Positions 1 to 8,818 of a stretch of 55,964 bases of DNA are shown in pieces; within the stretch, counting starts at the first letter, position 1, and every line of letters starts with the position of its first letter. This stretch comes from Pseudomonadota bacterium (GTDB taxonomy: Bacteria; Pseudomonadota; Alphaproteobacteria; Rhodobacterales; Rhodobacteraceae). The notes under the pieces are model-generated. The model was not told the DNA's origin. It searched no databases and saw only the letters and a list, made by a program, of their open reading frames with translations. A program made the translations under genes and the position numbers. The stretch spans positions 1 through 55,964 of the forward strand of contig JAJZVD010000017.1 of NCBI GenBank assembly GCA_021845805.1. The letters are read 5' to 3'.

Positions 1-125
1 ACCGCGGGATCCAGCCGCCGCAGCGCCTCTTCCACCGCCGCCTGCACCGAGGGCTGGGCGGCCTGCCGCTGCCATCCGCTGAACGGGCCGCCGTCATAGT
101 CGATCTTCAGCGCGTATCTGGGCAT
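1..125 (-). CDS. truA: tRNA pseudouridine synthase A, N-terminal part (cut by window edge)
   Basis: Only the first 41 codons lie inside the window; the rest is beyond the left edge. The reverse strand from the ATG at 125 reads [20 protein letters not shown], which is the TruA N-terminus (KxDYDGxxFxGWQR). TruA makes pseudouridine at positions 38-40 of tRNA anticodon arms in the cytoplasm. The catalytic Asp would be in the missing part. It is divergent from the YcjX-like gene, with about 100 bases between the two starts. Identity rests on a short but very characteristic stretch. Confidence 0.85.
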   Translation of the reverse strand, partial: MPRYALKIDYDGGPFSGWQRQAAQPSVQAAVEEALRRLDPA

Positions 126-223
126 GGGCGCGGCGTAGCGCGCCGCCCCGCGCTTGGCAAGCGGCCCCTACCGCGGGGCGGGCCCACCGCCTATGTTGAG
201 GCGGCACGGAAAGGGATGGCGCG

Positions 224-1639
224 GTGATCGGCACGATTGCGGACGGGGTGGCGCGCGGGGTCGAACAGGCCATCGCCTCGGTCAACGGCGCCTTGTTCGA
301 GCCGGTGATCCGCCTGGGTGTCACCGGGCTCAGCCGCGCGGGCAAGACCGTGTTCATCACCGCGCTGGTGGCCAACCTGATGGACCGGGCCCGGATGCCG
401 CAGTTGCAGGCCGCGGCGCAGGGGCGGATCGTGTCGGCCTGGTTGCAGCCGCAGCCCGATGACACCGTGCCCCGCTTCGACTACGAAGCGCATCTGGGCG
501 CCATGACCGGCCCTGCGCCGCATTGGCCCGACAGCACCCGCGCGATCAGCGAATTGCGCCTGTCGCTGAAGGTGCGGCCCGCGGGCTGGCTGTCGGGTCT
601 GGCCGGGCTGCGCACCGTTCACCTCGACATCATCGACTATCCCGGCGAGTGGCTGCTGGATCTGGCACTGATGGACCGCCCCTATGCCACCTGGGCCGAA
701 GAGACGCTGGCCCGCATCGCCGCCCGCCCGATGGCGGCCGATTTCCTGCGCGCCGCCGCCGCCGCCGACCCCGCCGCCCGGCTGGACGAACCCGTGGCGC
801 AGGGGCTGGCGGCCCGCTTTACCGCCTACCTGACCGCGGCCCGCGCCGCCGGGTTTTCCGATTGCACCCCGGGCCGGTTCCTGCTGCCGGGCGAGCTTGC
901 GGGTTCGCCCGTGCTGACCTTCGCACCGCTGCCGAAGCCCGAGGCCGCCCGTCGCGGCGCGCTCTGGCGCGAGATGGAGCGGCGCTACGACGCCTACCGG
1001 CGCGAGGTGGTGCGCCCCTTCTTCCGCACCCATTTCGCCCGGATCGACCGGCAGGTGGTGCTGGTCGATGCGCTGGGCGCCATTCACGCGGGCCCGCAGG
1101 CGGTCGAGGACATGCGCCGCGCGATGGCCGGGATCCTCGCGGCCTTCCGGCCCGGTCGGGCAAGCTGGCTGGCCGATCTGCTGGGCGCCCGGCGGGTGGA
1201 ACGGATCCTGTTCGCCGCGACCAAGGCCGACCATCTGCACCACAGCCAGCACGGCCGTCTGACCGCGATCATGGAGGCGATGCTGCGCGAGGCGCGTGAC
1301 CGGGCCGATTTCACCGGGGCGAAAACCATGGCCCTGTCGCTGGCCAGCCTGCGCGCCACGGTCGAGGAGACGGTGCCGCAGGGCGGCGGCACGCTCGACT
1401 GCGTGCGGGGCACGCTGCTGTCCACCGGCAGGCAGGCGGCGATGTATCCGGGCGAATTGCCCGCAGACCCCGGCGCCTTGCTGATCCCCGCGCGCGACGG
1501 CGCGGCGCGCTGGCTTGATGCCGATTTCGCGGTGATGGGCTTTGCCCCAGCGCGGGTCACGCTGAAACCCGGCGAGGGCCCGCCGCATATCCGGCTGGAC
1601 CGCGCGGCCGAGTTCCTGATCGGAGACCGGCTGGCATGA
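224..1639 (+). CDS. YcjX-family P-loop NTPase
   Basis: This 471-aa protein has a Walker A motif GLSRAGKT at residues 35-42 and a Walker-B/G3-like segment DYPGEW near 138-143, both typical of the YcjX/DUF463 family. The cellular role of YcjX proteins is poorly defined; the E. coli homologue belongs to a stress-induced gene set. The GTG start at 224 is preceded by an AAGGGA ribosome site; an ATG at 216 is in another frame and closes at once. The stop overlaps the start of the next gene by 4 bases (ATGA), so the two are very probably translationally coupled. The pairing with a YcjF-like membrane protein matches the usual ycjX-ycjF arrangement. Confidence 0.85.
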   Translation: MIGTIADGVARGVEQAIASVNGALFEPVIRLGVTGLSRAGKTVFITALVANLMDRARMPQLQAAAQGRIVSAWLQPQPDDTVPRFDYEAHLGAMTGPAPHWPDSTRAISELRLSLKVRPAGWLSGLAGLRTVHLDIIDYPGEWLLDLALMDRPYATWAEETLARIAARPMAADFLRAAAAADPAARLDEPVAQGLAARFTAYLTAARAAGFSDCTPGRFLLPGELAGSPVLTFAPLPKPEAARRGALWREMERRYDAYRREVVRPFFRTHFARIDRQVVLVDALGAIHAGPQAVEDMRRAMAGILAAFRPGRASWLADLLGARRVERILFAATKADHLHHSQHGRLTAIMEAMLREARDRADFTGAKTMALSLASLRATVEETVPQGGGTLDCVRGTLLSTGRQAAMYPGELPADPGALLIPARDGAARWLDADFAVMGFAPARVTLKPGEGPPHIRLDRAAEFLIGDRLA

Positions 1640-2628
1640 CCGACCCGAAACGTCCCGTGGTGATCGAACTGGATGGCGCCCCCGCCGACCCCGCCGCCGC
1701 GGCGCCGGTGCCCGATGCGGGCGCGATGGACCGCGCCTTCCGCATCGCCGCGCGGCCACGGTCGCGCCTGTCGGGATGGTTCTGGGCGGCGTTCTCGGCG
1801 CTGTTCGGCTTTGTGCTGTCGGTGATGGCGTGGAACTTCGTCACCGGGCTTCTGGCGCAGAACCGGGTGCTGGGGCTGGTGGCGCTGGTGCTGGTGGCGG
1901 CCTTCGTGCTGGTGCTGCTGGCGGTCGCGCTGCGGGAACTGGCGGCCTTTGCCCGCCTGCGCCGGGTCGATGGCATCCGGGCCGAGGCCGAGGCCGCCGC
2001 GGGCACGGGCGACCTGAAGGCCGCGCGCCACATCGTGGGCCGGATCGCCGGTCTCTATGCGGGGCGCGACGAGATGCGCTGGCCGCTGGCCCGCCTGAAG
2101 GAGCGCGAGGGCGATCTGTTCGACGCCGACGCCCTGATCGCGCTGGCCGAGATGGAGCTGCTGGCCCCGATCGATCAGGCCGCGCGGCGCGAGATCGAGG
2201 GCGCGGCGCGGCAGGTGGCCACCGTCACCGCGCTGGTGCCGCTTGCGCTGGCCGATGTGGTCACCGCGCTGGCCGCCAACCTGCGGATGATCCGGCGGAT
2301 CGCCGATCTGTACGGCGGCCGGTCGGGCCTTCTGGGCAGCTGGCGCCTGACGCGGGCGGTGATGACGCATCTGGTGGCCACCGGCGCGGTCGCCGCGGGC
2401 GACGATCTGGTGCATTCGGTCGCCGGGGGAACCGTTCTGTCCAAGCTGTCGCGCCGCTTCGGCGAAGGGGTGGTGAACGGCGCGCTGACCGCCCGGGTGG
2501 GGCTCGCGGCACTGGAAGTCTGCCGCCCCCTGCCGTTCCGCGTGGCGCCAAAGCCGAAGGTGTCGAACCTTGTCGCCCGCGGATTGCAGGGGCTGTTCGG
2601 CAGCGGCGAGGCCGAGGGCGGGCGGTAG
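1636..2628 (+). CDS. YcjF-like inner membrane protein (TIGR01620/DUF697 type)
   Basis: This 330-aa protein has a short acidic/proline-rich N-terminus, two hydrophobic segments at about 47-70 and 77-99, and a C-terminal Ala/Leu-rich helical region of DUF697 type. That layout matches YcjF, an inner membrane protein of unknown function encoded next to YcjX. It starts inside the stop of the YcjX gene. The membrane protein may provide a docking site for the NTPase, which is inference. It ends 8 bases before the stop of the convergent dehydrogenase gene. Confidence 0.8.
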   Translation: MTDPKRPVVIELDGAPADPAAAAPVPDAGAMDRAFRIAARPRSRLSGWFWAAFSALFGFVLSVMAWNFVTGLLAQNRVLGLVALVLVAAFVLVLLAVALRELAAFARLRRVDGIRAEAEAAAGTGDLKAARHIVGRIAGLYAGRDEMRWPLARLKEREGDLFDADALIALAEMELLAPIDQAARREIEGAARQVATVTALVPLALADVVTALAANLRMIRRIADLYGGRSGLLGSWRLTRAVMTHLVATGAVAAGDDLVHSVAGGTVLSKLSRRFGEGVVNGALTARVGLAALEVCRPLPFRVAPKPKVSNLVARGLQGLFGSGEAEGGR

Positions 2629-2636
2629 CGGCCGGT

Positions 2637-3593
2637 CTACACCGCGTTCGGCAGCGGCCGCCCGTCGTCGAAGGCGATCAGGTTGTCGACCGCCATCATC
2701 CCCATGGCGCTGCGCACCTCCAGCGCGGCGGTGCCCAGATGCGGCAGCAGCACCACATTCTCCATCGCCTTCAGCGCATCGGGCACCTGCGGCTCGAATT
2801 CGTAGACATCAAGCCCCGCGCCCGCGATGCGGCCCGCCTGAAGCGCGGCGATCAGCGCCGCTTCCTCGACCACGTCGCCGCGAGCGATGTTGACGAGATG
2901 CGCGCCGGGCCGCATCGCGGCGATCGCGGCGGCGTCGATCAGGTGCCGCGTCCCGGCGCCGCCGGGCACCGCCACCACCACCACATCGCCCGCCGCCATC
3001 GTCTGGGCCAGCGTGGGAAGTTGCGTGGCGGGCACCCCCGGATCGGCCACCGCCGAGCGGTTGTGGAACACGACCGTCATGCCGAAGCCGAAATGCGCCC
3101 GCCGGGCGATGGCCTTGCCGATGCGCCCCATGCCGATCACCGCCAGCGTCTTGCCGGTCAGGTGCAGGCCCAGCATCTGCGTGGGGTGCCAACCCTCCCA
3201 GCGGCCCGCGCGCACCAGCCGTTCGCCCTCTCCCGCGCGCCGCGCGCTCATCAGCATCAGGGTCAGGGCGATGTCGGCGGTGGCATCGGTGACGGCGCCG
3301 GGGGTGTTCGTCACCGCCACCCCCGCGGCCTTCGCCGCCGCCACGTCGATGTGGTTGTAGCCCACCCCGAAATTCGCCAGCAGCCGACAGCGCGGATCCG
3401 GCACCGCGGCAAAGGCCGCCGCGTCGAACCGGTCGCCCAGCGTCGGCAGCACCAGATCATAATCGGTCAGCGCCGCCACCAGTTCGGCGCGGCTCAGCGG
3501 GCGGGTATCGTCGCGCAGCACCATGTCGAACCGGGCGGCGGCGGCCTCCAGCACCGGGTCGGGCAGGCGGCGGGTCACCAGAAGTCGGCGCAT
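2637..3593 (-). CDS. D-2-hydroxyacid dehydrogenase, NAD(P)-dependent
   Basis: This 318-aa protein belongs to the D-isomer 2-hydroxyacid dehydrogenase family (glyoxylate/hydroxypyruvate reductase or GyaR type). It shows the Rossmann motif GMGRIG at 154-159, the signature block around VNIARGD with catalytic Arg at about 239, the LDVYEFEP segment, and the catalytic His in LLPHLG near 285. The family reduces 2-ketoacids such as glyoxylate or hydroxypyruvate in the cytoplasm. Substrate cannot be told from sequence. Its ATG overlaps the stop of the upstream CsaA-like gene by one base, so the two are probably cotranscribed. Confidence 0.85.
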   Translation of the reverse strand: MRRLLVTRRLPDPVLEAAAARFDMVLRDDTRPLSRAELVAALTDYDLVLPTLGDRFDAAAFAAVPDPRCRLLANFGVGYNHIDVAAAKAAGVAVTNTPGAVTDATADIALTLMLMSARRAGEGERLVRAGRWEGWHPTQMLGLHLTGKTLAVIGMGRIGKAIARRAHFGFGMTVVFHNRSAVADPGVPATQLPTLAQTMAAGDVVVVAVPGGAGTRHLIDAAAIAAMRPGAHLVNIARGDVVEEAALIAALQAGRIAGAGLDVYEFEPQVPDALKAMENVVLLPHLGTAALEVRSAMGMMAVDNLIAFDDGRPLPNAV

Positions 3594-3925
3594 CAGTACA
3601 TCCTCCCGCCCAGCGGCACCTCGTGGCCGGGGCCGATCAGCACCACCTCGCCGTCGGCATCGGGCACGCCCAGCACCAGAACCTCGCTCATCACCTTGCC
3701 GATCTGGCGCGGCGGGAAGTTCACCACCGCCAGCACCTGTCGGCCCACCAGCGCCTCGGGCGTGTAGTGCCGGGTGATCTGGGCCGAGCTGCGCTTTTCC
3801 CCGATCTCGCCGCCGAAATCGACCCAGAGCTTGATCGCGGGCTTGCGCGCCTCGGGGTAGGGTTCGGCGCGGGTGATGCGGCCCACGCGGATATCAACCT
3901 TCTGGAAGTCGTTGTAGCTGATCAT
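3593..3925 (-). CDS. CsaA-like tRNA-binding domain protein
   Basis: This 110-aa single-domain protein has the OB-fold tRNA-binding domain pattern VDIRVGRI near residue 10, then KLWVDFG and NFPPRQIGKVMSEVLVLG, as in CsaA/YgjH and the C-terminus of some MetRS proteins. CsaA homologues bind tRNA and have been described as having chaperone or secretion-related activity; the physiological role is uncertain. It lies directly upstream of the dehydrogenase, sharing a base between stop and start. A purine-rich GGCGAAAGG lies upstream of the ATG. Confidence 0.85.
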   Translation of the reverse strand: MISYNDFQKVDIRVGRITRAEPYPEARKPAIKLWVDFGGEIGEKRSSAQITRHYTPEALVGRQVLAVVNFPPRQIGKVMSEVLVLGVPDADGEVVLIGPGHEVPLGGRMY

Positions 3926-3956
3926 CGGACGCCTTTCGCCAAATTCCGTCGCAGAA

Positions 3957-3990
3957 CCGGGCAGGAGCTGTGGAAACCCTGTGCCCGGTC
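3957..3990 (-). terminator. Inverted repeat downstream of proC, possible weak terminator
   Basis: An 8-base stem (ACCGGGCA at 3957-3964 with TGCCCGGT at 3983-3990) encloses an 18-base loop directly after the proC stop on the minus strand. The tract that follows on the minus strand (TTCTGCG) is poor in U, so intrinsic termination would be weak. It could instead be an mRNA 3' structure between proC and the CsaA-like gene. Confidence 0.3.
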
Positions 3991-3991
3991 G

Positions 3992-4816
3992 TTACCTCGC
4001 CAGATCGCGGCCGCGTTCGGCCGCGGCATGCACCGCGCGGCGCAGAAGCGCCGGAAAGCCCGTTTCCGCATCCATCAGCACCGCCAGCGCCGCCGCCGTG
4101 GTGCCGCCGGGCGAGGTGACGTTGACCCGAAGCTGCGCGGGGTCGTCGGTGGCCCGCAGCGCCAGTTCGCCCGCGCCCGCCACCGTCGCCTTGGCCAGCG
4201 TCATGGCCATGTCGGCAGGCAAACCTTCGGCCACGCCCGCGGCGGCCAGCGTCTCGATCAGGTGGAAGACATAGGCGGGCCCCGAGCCCGAGACGGCGGT
4301 GACTGCATCCATCTGGTGTTCGCCCGCCAGCCGCACGGTCTGGCCCACCGCGGACAGAAGCGCCTCGGCCAGATCGAGATCGCCCGCCCCCGCACGCGCG
4401 TTGCCGGTGATCGCGGTGATCCCGCGCCCCACGGCGGCGGGGGTGTTCGGCATCGCCCGGATCACCGGGGTCGCCCCGCCCAGCACCCGCTCATAGAACG
4501 CGATCGGGGTGCCCGCGGCGATCGACAGGAAGAGCGTGCCGCCATTGCCGAAGCCCGCCAGCCGCGGCAGCGCCTCGGCCATCATCTGCGGCTTCACCGC
4601 GACCAGCACGATGGCCGGATCGGCGGGCAGGTCGGCGTTCAGGTGCAGACCCCGCGCCACCAGACCCTTCAGCCAGTCGGAAGGGTGCGGCTCCAGCACC
4701 CAGACAGCCGCGGGGGGCAGCCCTTGCGTCAGCCAGCCCTCGAGCAGCGCAGAGCCCATCTTGCCGCAGCCAAGCAGAACCAGCCCGCGGCGGGCCACCG
4801 TTTCCAGCGTCATCAA
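3992..4816 (-). CDS. proC: Pyrroline-5-carboxylate reductase
   Basis: This 274-aa protein has the ProC layout: an N-terminal Rossmann motif LGCGKMGSALL at residues 15-25, VKPQMM near 75, RAMPNTPA in the middle, and the C-terminal signature with TSPGGTTAAAL. It reduces 1-pyrroline-5-carboxylate to proline with NAD(P)H, the last step of proline synthesis, in the cytoplasm. Length fits the family. The YbjN-family gene lies just upstream on the same strand with 27 bases between, and the two may be cotranscribed. GTG/ATG alternatives exist near the start, but the ATG at 4816 gives a normal N-terminus. Confidence 0.93.
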   Translation of the reverse strand: MMTLETVARRGLVLLGCGKMGSALLEGWLTQGLPPAAVWVLEPHPSDWLKGLVARGLHLNADLPADPAIVLVAVKPQMMAEALPRLAGFGNGGTLFLSIAAGTPIAFYERVLGGATPVIRAMPNTPAAVGRGITAITGNARAGAGDLDLAEALLSAVGQTVRLAGEHQMDAVTAVSGSGPAYVFHLIETLAAAGVAEGLPADMAMTLAKATVAGAGELALRATDDPAQLRVNVTSPGGTTAAALAVLMDAETGFPALLRRAVHAAAERGRDLAR

Positions 4817-4843
4817 AGCTCCCCGTCCTGTGTCGGGGAAACC

Positions 4844-5347
4844 CTAGGCGCGCCCGTAAGCCTCTGCAATGGCGACCTGCATCGCCTGTGCGGGCGTCTT
4901 GTCGGACCAGGCGACAAGCTGGAAGGCGGGGTAGAACCGCTCGGCCATCATCACCGCTGTGGTGATCATCCGGTCGATCTGTTCGGGCCCGGCGATCTGA
5001 CCGCCCGCCAGCACCAGCCCGTAGCGCCAGACCATCAGTTTCTGGTCGGCCCAGTAGGTGAAGGCCCCTGCCCAGCAGAGATCGTTCACCCGGTTCAGCG
5101 CCTCGTAAAGCTCGCCCATCCGCGTCGCGGGCGGCTCCATCTCGAAGGTGCAGATCAGCCGCAGCGTCTCGTCCGCGTCCGACCAGGCCAGCGTCAGCGA
5201 ATAGGTGCGCCACTGCCCCTCGACCGCCATCGCGATCTGGTCCTCGGCGATGCGGTCGAAATCCCACGCGTGATGCTCTGCCAGCGTCTCGACGATGTCG
5301 ATGGGATGCATCTCATCCGTGTCGAGGAAGTCTTCAGCGATCGACAT
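4844..5347 (-). CDS. YbjN domain-containing protein
   Basis: This 167-aa soluble protein resembles the YbjN (bacterial sensory transduction regulator) family in overall shape: an N-terminal region with WDFDRIAEDQI, a beta-rich core ending in CTFEMEP, and the segment ALNRVNDLCWAGAF. No enzymatic motif is visible. YbjN in enterobacteria affects motility and stress traits, but the biochemical function is not known. It is upstream of proC on the same strand, an arrangement I recall from Rhodobacterales. Confidence 0.75.
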   Translation of the reverse strand: MSIAEDFLDTDEMHPIDIVETLAEHHAWDFDRIAEDQIAMAVEGQWRTYSLTLAWSDADETLRLICTFEMEPPATRMGELYEALNRVNDLCWAGAFTYWADQKLMVWRYGLVLAGGQIAGPEQIDRMITTAVMMAERFYPAFQLVAWSDKTPAQAMQVAIAEAYGRA

Positions 5348-5374
5348 GCCCGGCCCTCACTCTATTAGCCTCAG

Positions 5375-5390
5375 GTGGGCCGAGGCCCAC
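5375..5390. repeat. Perfect short inverted repeat upstream of the YbjN gene
   Basis: GTGGGCC at 5375-5381 pairs with GGCCCAC at 5384-5390. The hairpin lies about 30 bases upstream of the YbjN-family start, in its leader. The surrounding gap (5348-5582) has no convincing gene. It may be an operator or a leader hairpin. Confidence 0.35.
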
Positions 5391-5582
5391 AAGACGCTGG
5401 GTGACCTCCCAAGGATCGGCCGTCCATGGCCTTCCCCTTACTAGATATGGTGCAGGCTGAGCGGAAGCCTGTAAAGGGAATTCTGGCGAAAAGACCTGTG
5501 GACAACCCGGAATCTCCCCCTCTACCGCGACGCGAGCGCCGGGGGATCGGGCGGATGGACGGGGCGGGGGAGGGGCCCGGGC

Positions 5583-7397
5583 TCAGAGGCCCGGCATCCC
5601 CAGTTCGTCGCTGCGGCGGCGTTCCAGTTCCTGGGTGTACCGCTTCAGGCAGAAATCTTCCGAGATCGAGCCGAGGATGCGCGGCGTCTCGGCCGAGGCG
5701 ACCACCGGCAGGGTTTCGGCCTGTGCGGCCGAGAACTTGCGCAGCACCGCGCGGATGTCGTCCCCCGGCAGGATGAAGCAGCCGCGGCAGATGGTCAGGT
5801 CGGCGGCGACAAGGTGTTCCACCATGTCGCTCAGGTCGGGGTCGTGCAGCGCCGCCACGTCGATCATCCCCGCATAGCTGCCCGCGTCGGTCACCGCGAA
5901 GATCCACTTGCGGCTGCCCAGCGGCACCACCTCGCGGATCCGGGCGAGCGGCATCGACACCGGCACCGTGCGCACGTCCGACCGCATCAGCCGCCCCGCG
6001 GTCAGTTCGCTGATCCAGCCGATGTCATGCCCGCCCTTCAGCGGCAGGCCGCGCAGGTGGAAGCGCCAGGTCGAGAAGCTGTAGCCGAAGGTCAGCCGCA
6101 CCGTGGTTGCCGCGATCAGCACGCCCATGAGGGTGGCGAAGGTGATCAGGAAGTCGCCGGTCGATTCCAGCACCAGAAAGACCATGGTGAACGGCGCGCC
6201 GATGATGGCGGCGCCGGTGGCGCCCATGCCCACCAGCATGAAGGCCGTGCGTTCCGGCAGGAAGGTGGGGTCGATCAGCGCCAGCCCCTGCACGAAGACC
6301 GCGCCAAGAAGCGCCCCGATGAAGAGCGAGGACGAGAACAGGCCGCCGCGGAAGCTGGCGCCCAGCGATACGGCCGATCCCATGACCTTGCCCGCCAGCA
6401 ACAGCAGCAGCGGGATCAGCGCCCAGTGGGTTTCCAGGTGCCACTGGATCGCGCCGTGGCCCGACCCCAGCACCTGCGGCGAGCCGAAGGCCAGGATCGA
6501 CAGCGCGACGCCGCCCACCGCGGGCCGCGCCCAGGCGGGCAGTTTCGAGGCGCGCAGCATCCGCTCGATCCAGGTCGAGAGCCGCATGGTGATGATGCCC
6601 ACCACGGCCGCCGCCAGCCCCAGAACGGCAAACAGCAGATAGTCGATGTTGGGCACCTCGAACACGCCGGTGACGGCGAAAAGCGGTGTGTCGGGGCCCA
6701 CCTGTCGCACCACCATCACCGCCGAGAGGCAGGCGGCCAGCACCGGGGCCAGCACGCGGGTGGAATAGGTGGAATGGATCAGCTCGAACCCGTAGAACGC
6801 CCCGGCCAGGGGCGCGTTGAAGGCCGCGGCGATCGCCGCCGCCGCTCCGGCGGTGACCATCGTGCGCTGGTCTTCGCGCCGCAGGTGGAAGTATTCGCCG
6901 ACACTGGCGAAGATGCCCGCGCCGAACTGGCTGTAGCCCGCCTCCATCCCCACCGAGGCCCCGCAGGCGTTCGACACCACGGTCAACCCGGTCAGCCGCG
7001 CCGAATCACGAAAGCTGAGCTGCCCGCCGTACAGCGCGTTGGCTTCCACCGGGTCGACGATCTCGGTCGGGCGGATCTTGTGCAGGATCAGCGTGATCAG
7101 CCCCAGCGCCAGCCCGCCCAGCCCCGGCACCAGCGCCAGGCGCCAGAAATCCACCTGCGTCTGGCCGGACAGGTGGGTATCGGGCAGCAGGGCGAAATCG
7201 ATCTGGTGCAGCACCTCCACCAGCATCCGCAGGCCAAAGGTCACCAGCCCGACAAAGGCCCCCACCAGCGTGGCCACCGCGATCAGCCCCACCTCGAGGT
7301 TGCGGATCGCCCGTCGCAGCGCGGCATATCGGACCAGCCCGGCCCGGAAAGCGCGGCGGAACTGCGGCACGGTGGTCGGCCGGAAGGTGGTCGTCAT
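5583..7397 (-). CDS. CLC-type chloride channel/antiporter with C-terminal CBS domains
   Basis: A multi-pass CLC protein of about 604 aa. The start at 7397 (MTTTFRP) is preferred over 7445; neither has a strong ribosome site. The CLC core reads AAAFNAPLAGAFYGFE at about 190-205, containing the internal Glu that carries protons in exchangers. The GREGP-type filter loop is replaced by GMEAG at 150-154, keeping the gating Glu (E152). The GSGIP-type region is not recognisable, and the GxFxP loop reads GGLFSS. Two CBS-like modules occupy roughly 460-600. The motif drift suggests a divergent CLC clade with possibly different anion preference, which is inference. It acts in the inner membrane. Confidence 0.85.
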   Translation of the reverse strand: MTTTFRPTTVPQFRRAFRAGLVRYAALRRAIRNLEVGLIAVATLVGAFVGLVTFGLRMLVEVLHQIDFALLPDTHLSGQTQVDFWRLALVPGLGGLALGLITLILHKIRPTEIVDPVEANALYGGQLSFRDSARLTGLTVVSNACGASVGMEAGYSQFGAGIFASVGEYFHLRREDQRTMVTAGAAAAIAAAFNAPLAGAFYGFELIHSTYSTRVLAPVLAACLSAVMVVRQVGPDTPLFAVTGVFEVPNIDYLLFAVLGLAAAVVGIITMRLSTWIERMLRASKLPAWARPAVGGVALSILAFGSPQVLGSGHGAIQWHLETHWALIPLLLLLAGKVMGSAVSLGASFRGGLFSSSLFIGALLGAVFVQGLALIDPTFLPERTAFMLVGMGATGAAIIGAPFTMVFLVLESTGDFLITFATLMGVLIAATTVRLTFGYSFSTWRFHLRGLPLKGGHDIGWISELTAGRLMRSDVRTVPVSMPLARIREVVPLGSRKWIFAVTDAGSYAGMIDVAALHDPDLSDMVEHLVAADLTICRGCFILPGDDIRAVLRKFSAAQAETLPVVASAETPRILGSISEDFCLKRYTQELERRRSDELGMPGL

Positions 7398-7564
7398 GGC
7401 GGGGGATCCGGGCGGGAGGGGAAGGACGCAAGGCAGAATATGCATTCAGCAATAAGAATACATGACGGCCGAGGCAAGGCACAAACCTGCGCACGGCGGT
7501 AACAATGGGTCCGCCACACCGCCCGGGCCGGGCCGACGGCGCTCTGTCCCGTCTGCCCCGGGGG

Positions 7565-7813
7565 TCAGCCCTTCGCGGCGGCCTCGAGCGCGGCGATGCG
7601 GGCCTTCAGCGCCTCGTTTTCCTCGCGCGCCTTCTGCGCCATCGCGCGCACCGCGTCGAATTCCTCGCGCGTTACGAAGTCGCGATCGGCAAGCCAGCGG
7701 TCCACCCAGCTTTTCATCGCCGTCTCGGCCTCGGTGCGGGCGCCCTGCGCTACCCCCATCGCGTTGGTCATCAGCTTCGACAGGTCGTCGAACATCTTGC
7801 CGCGGGTCTGCAT
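7565..7813 (-). CDS. UbiK-like accessory factor (BMFP/YqiC family)
   Basis: This 82-aa protein has an amphipathic N-terminus (MFDDLSKLM) and a C-terminal coiled coil (REEFDAVRAMAQKAREENEALKAR region), matching the membrane fusogenic BMFP/YqiC family. UbiK in E. coli supports ubiquinone synthesis by associating with UbiJ and lipids. The start may be the ATG at 7813 or the internal ATG at 7795 (MFDDL). It is divergent from lgt, with about 110 bases between. Confidence 0.8.
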   Translation of the reverse strand: MQTRGKMFDDLSKLMTNAMGVAQGARTEAETAMKSWVDRWLADRDFVTREEFDAVRAMAQKAREENEALKARIAALEAAAKG

Positions 7814-7921
7814 GGGCCTGTCTCCGGTCGTGTCACGTTTGGCTTATATGGTGCGGTCGCTGCGGGGCACAAGGTTGACTTCGCCGCACCGCTCCCGGCA
7901 GGTATCGCCCGAGGAGACATC

Positions 7922-8818
7922 ATGCACGGCTACATCCCCTTTCCCGACATTTCCCCCGAGGTCTTCTCGGTCAGCATCGCGGGCTACACCTTCGCGCTGC
8001 GCTGGTATGCGCTGGCCTATATCACCGGGCTGCTGCTGGGCTGGCGCATCGTCGTGGCCCTGATGAAGCGGCCGCGGCTCTGGCGCGAGGGGCAGGCCCC
8101 GATGGCCCCGCAGCAGGTGGAAGACCTGTTGACCTGGGTGATCCTGGGCGTCGTGCTGGGGGGGCGCACGGGCTATGTGCTGTTCTACGACCTGCCCTAT
8201 TACCTCAAGGACCCGCTTTCGATCTTCAAGCTCTGGCAAGGCGGCATGGCCTTCCACGGCGGGTTCCTGGGCGTGGTGGTGGCGGTGGTGCTGTACTGCC
8301 GCAGCCAGAAGATCCCGGCGCTGTCGGTCTTTGATGCGCTGGCGGTGGCCACGCCCCAGGGCCTGATGTTCGGCCGGTTTGCCAACTTCATCAACGGCGA
8401 GCTCTGGGGGCGGCCAAGCCATCTGCCCTGGGCGGTGGCCTTTCCGGGGGCGGCCGCGCAGGATTGCGGGCCCGACTGGCTGACGATCTGCACCCGGCAT
8501 CCCTCGCAGATCTACGAGGCGCTGATGGAAGGGGTGATCCTGGGCCTTCTGCTGGTCTATCTGGCGCTGCGGCGGGGCTGGCTGCGGCACCCGGGGCGGC
8601 TGGGCGGGCTGTTCGTGGCAGGCTATGGCACGGCGCGGTTCATCGTGGAATTCTTCCGCCAGGCCGATGCGCAGTTCATCACCCCCACCGACCCCTTCGG
8701 CAACGTGATCCAGTTCGGCCAGCTTGGCGGGTTCAGCATGGGGCAGGTGCTGTCGCTGCCGATGATCGCCTTCGGGCTGGCGGTCGTCTGGTGGACGATG
8801 CGGAAGGCGCGCGTGTGA
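7922..8818 (+). CDS. lgt: Prolipoprotein diacylglyceryl transferase
   Basis: A 298-aa polytopic membrane protein. The Lgt signature region reads GRFANFINGELWGR at roughly residues 150-163, with the downstream HPSQIYEA motif. Lgt transfers diacylglycerol from phosphatidylglycerol to the lipobox cysteine of prolipoproteins, the first step of lipoprotein maturation in the inner membrane. The ATG at 7922 follows GAGGAGACATC and gives a normal N-terminus. The GTGTGA at the end overlaps the next gene's GTG start by 4 bases, indicating an operon. Confidence 0.95.
   Translation: MHGYIPFPDISPEVFSVSIAGYTFALRWYALAYITGLLLGWRIVVALMKRPRLWREGQAPMAPQQVEDLLTWVILGVVLGGRTGYVLFYDLPYYLKDPLSIFKLWQGGMAFHGGFLGVVVAVVLYCRSQKIPALSVFDALAVATPQGLMFGRFANFINGELWGRPSHLPWAVAFPGAAAQDCGPDWLTICTRHPSQIYEALMEGVILGLLLVYLALRRGWLRHPGRLGGLFVAGYGTARFIVEFFRQADAQFITPTDPFGNVIQFGQLGGFSMGQVLSLPMIAFGLAVVWWTMRKARV

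Noticed and set aside
1776..3767. Long open frames rich in Arg/Gly/Pro overlapping the YcjF-like and dehydrogenase genes
   Set aside because: They are shadow frames of very GC-rich genes: biased composition, no recognisable domains, and they lie over proteins with clear motifs.
5426..5776. Plus-strand ORF overlapping the end of the CLC gene
   Set aside because: Mostly Arg/Pro/Gly in a reading frame opposite the well-supported CLC gene, with no domain.
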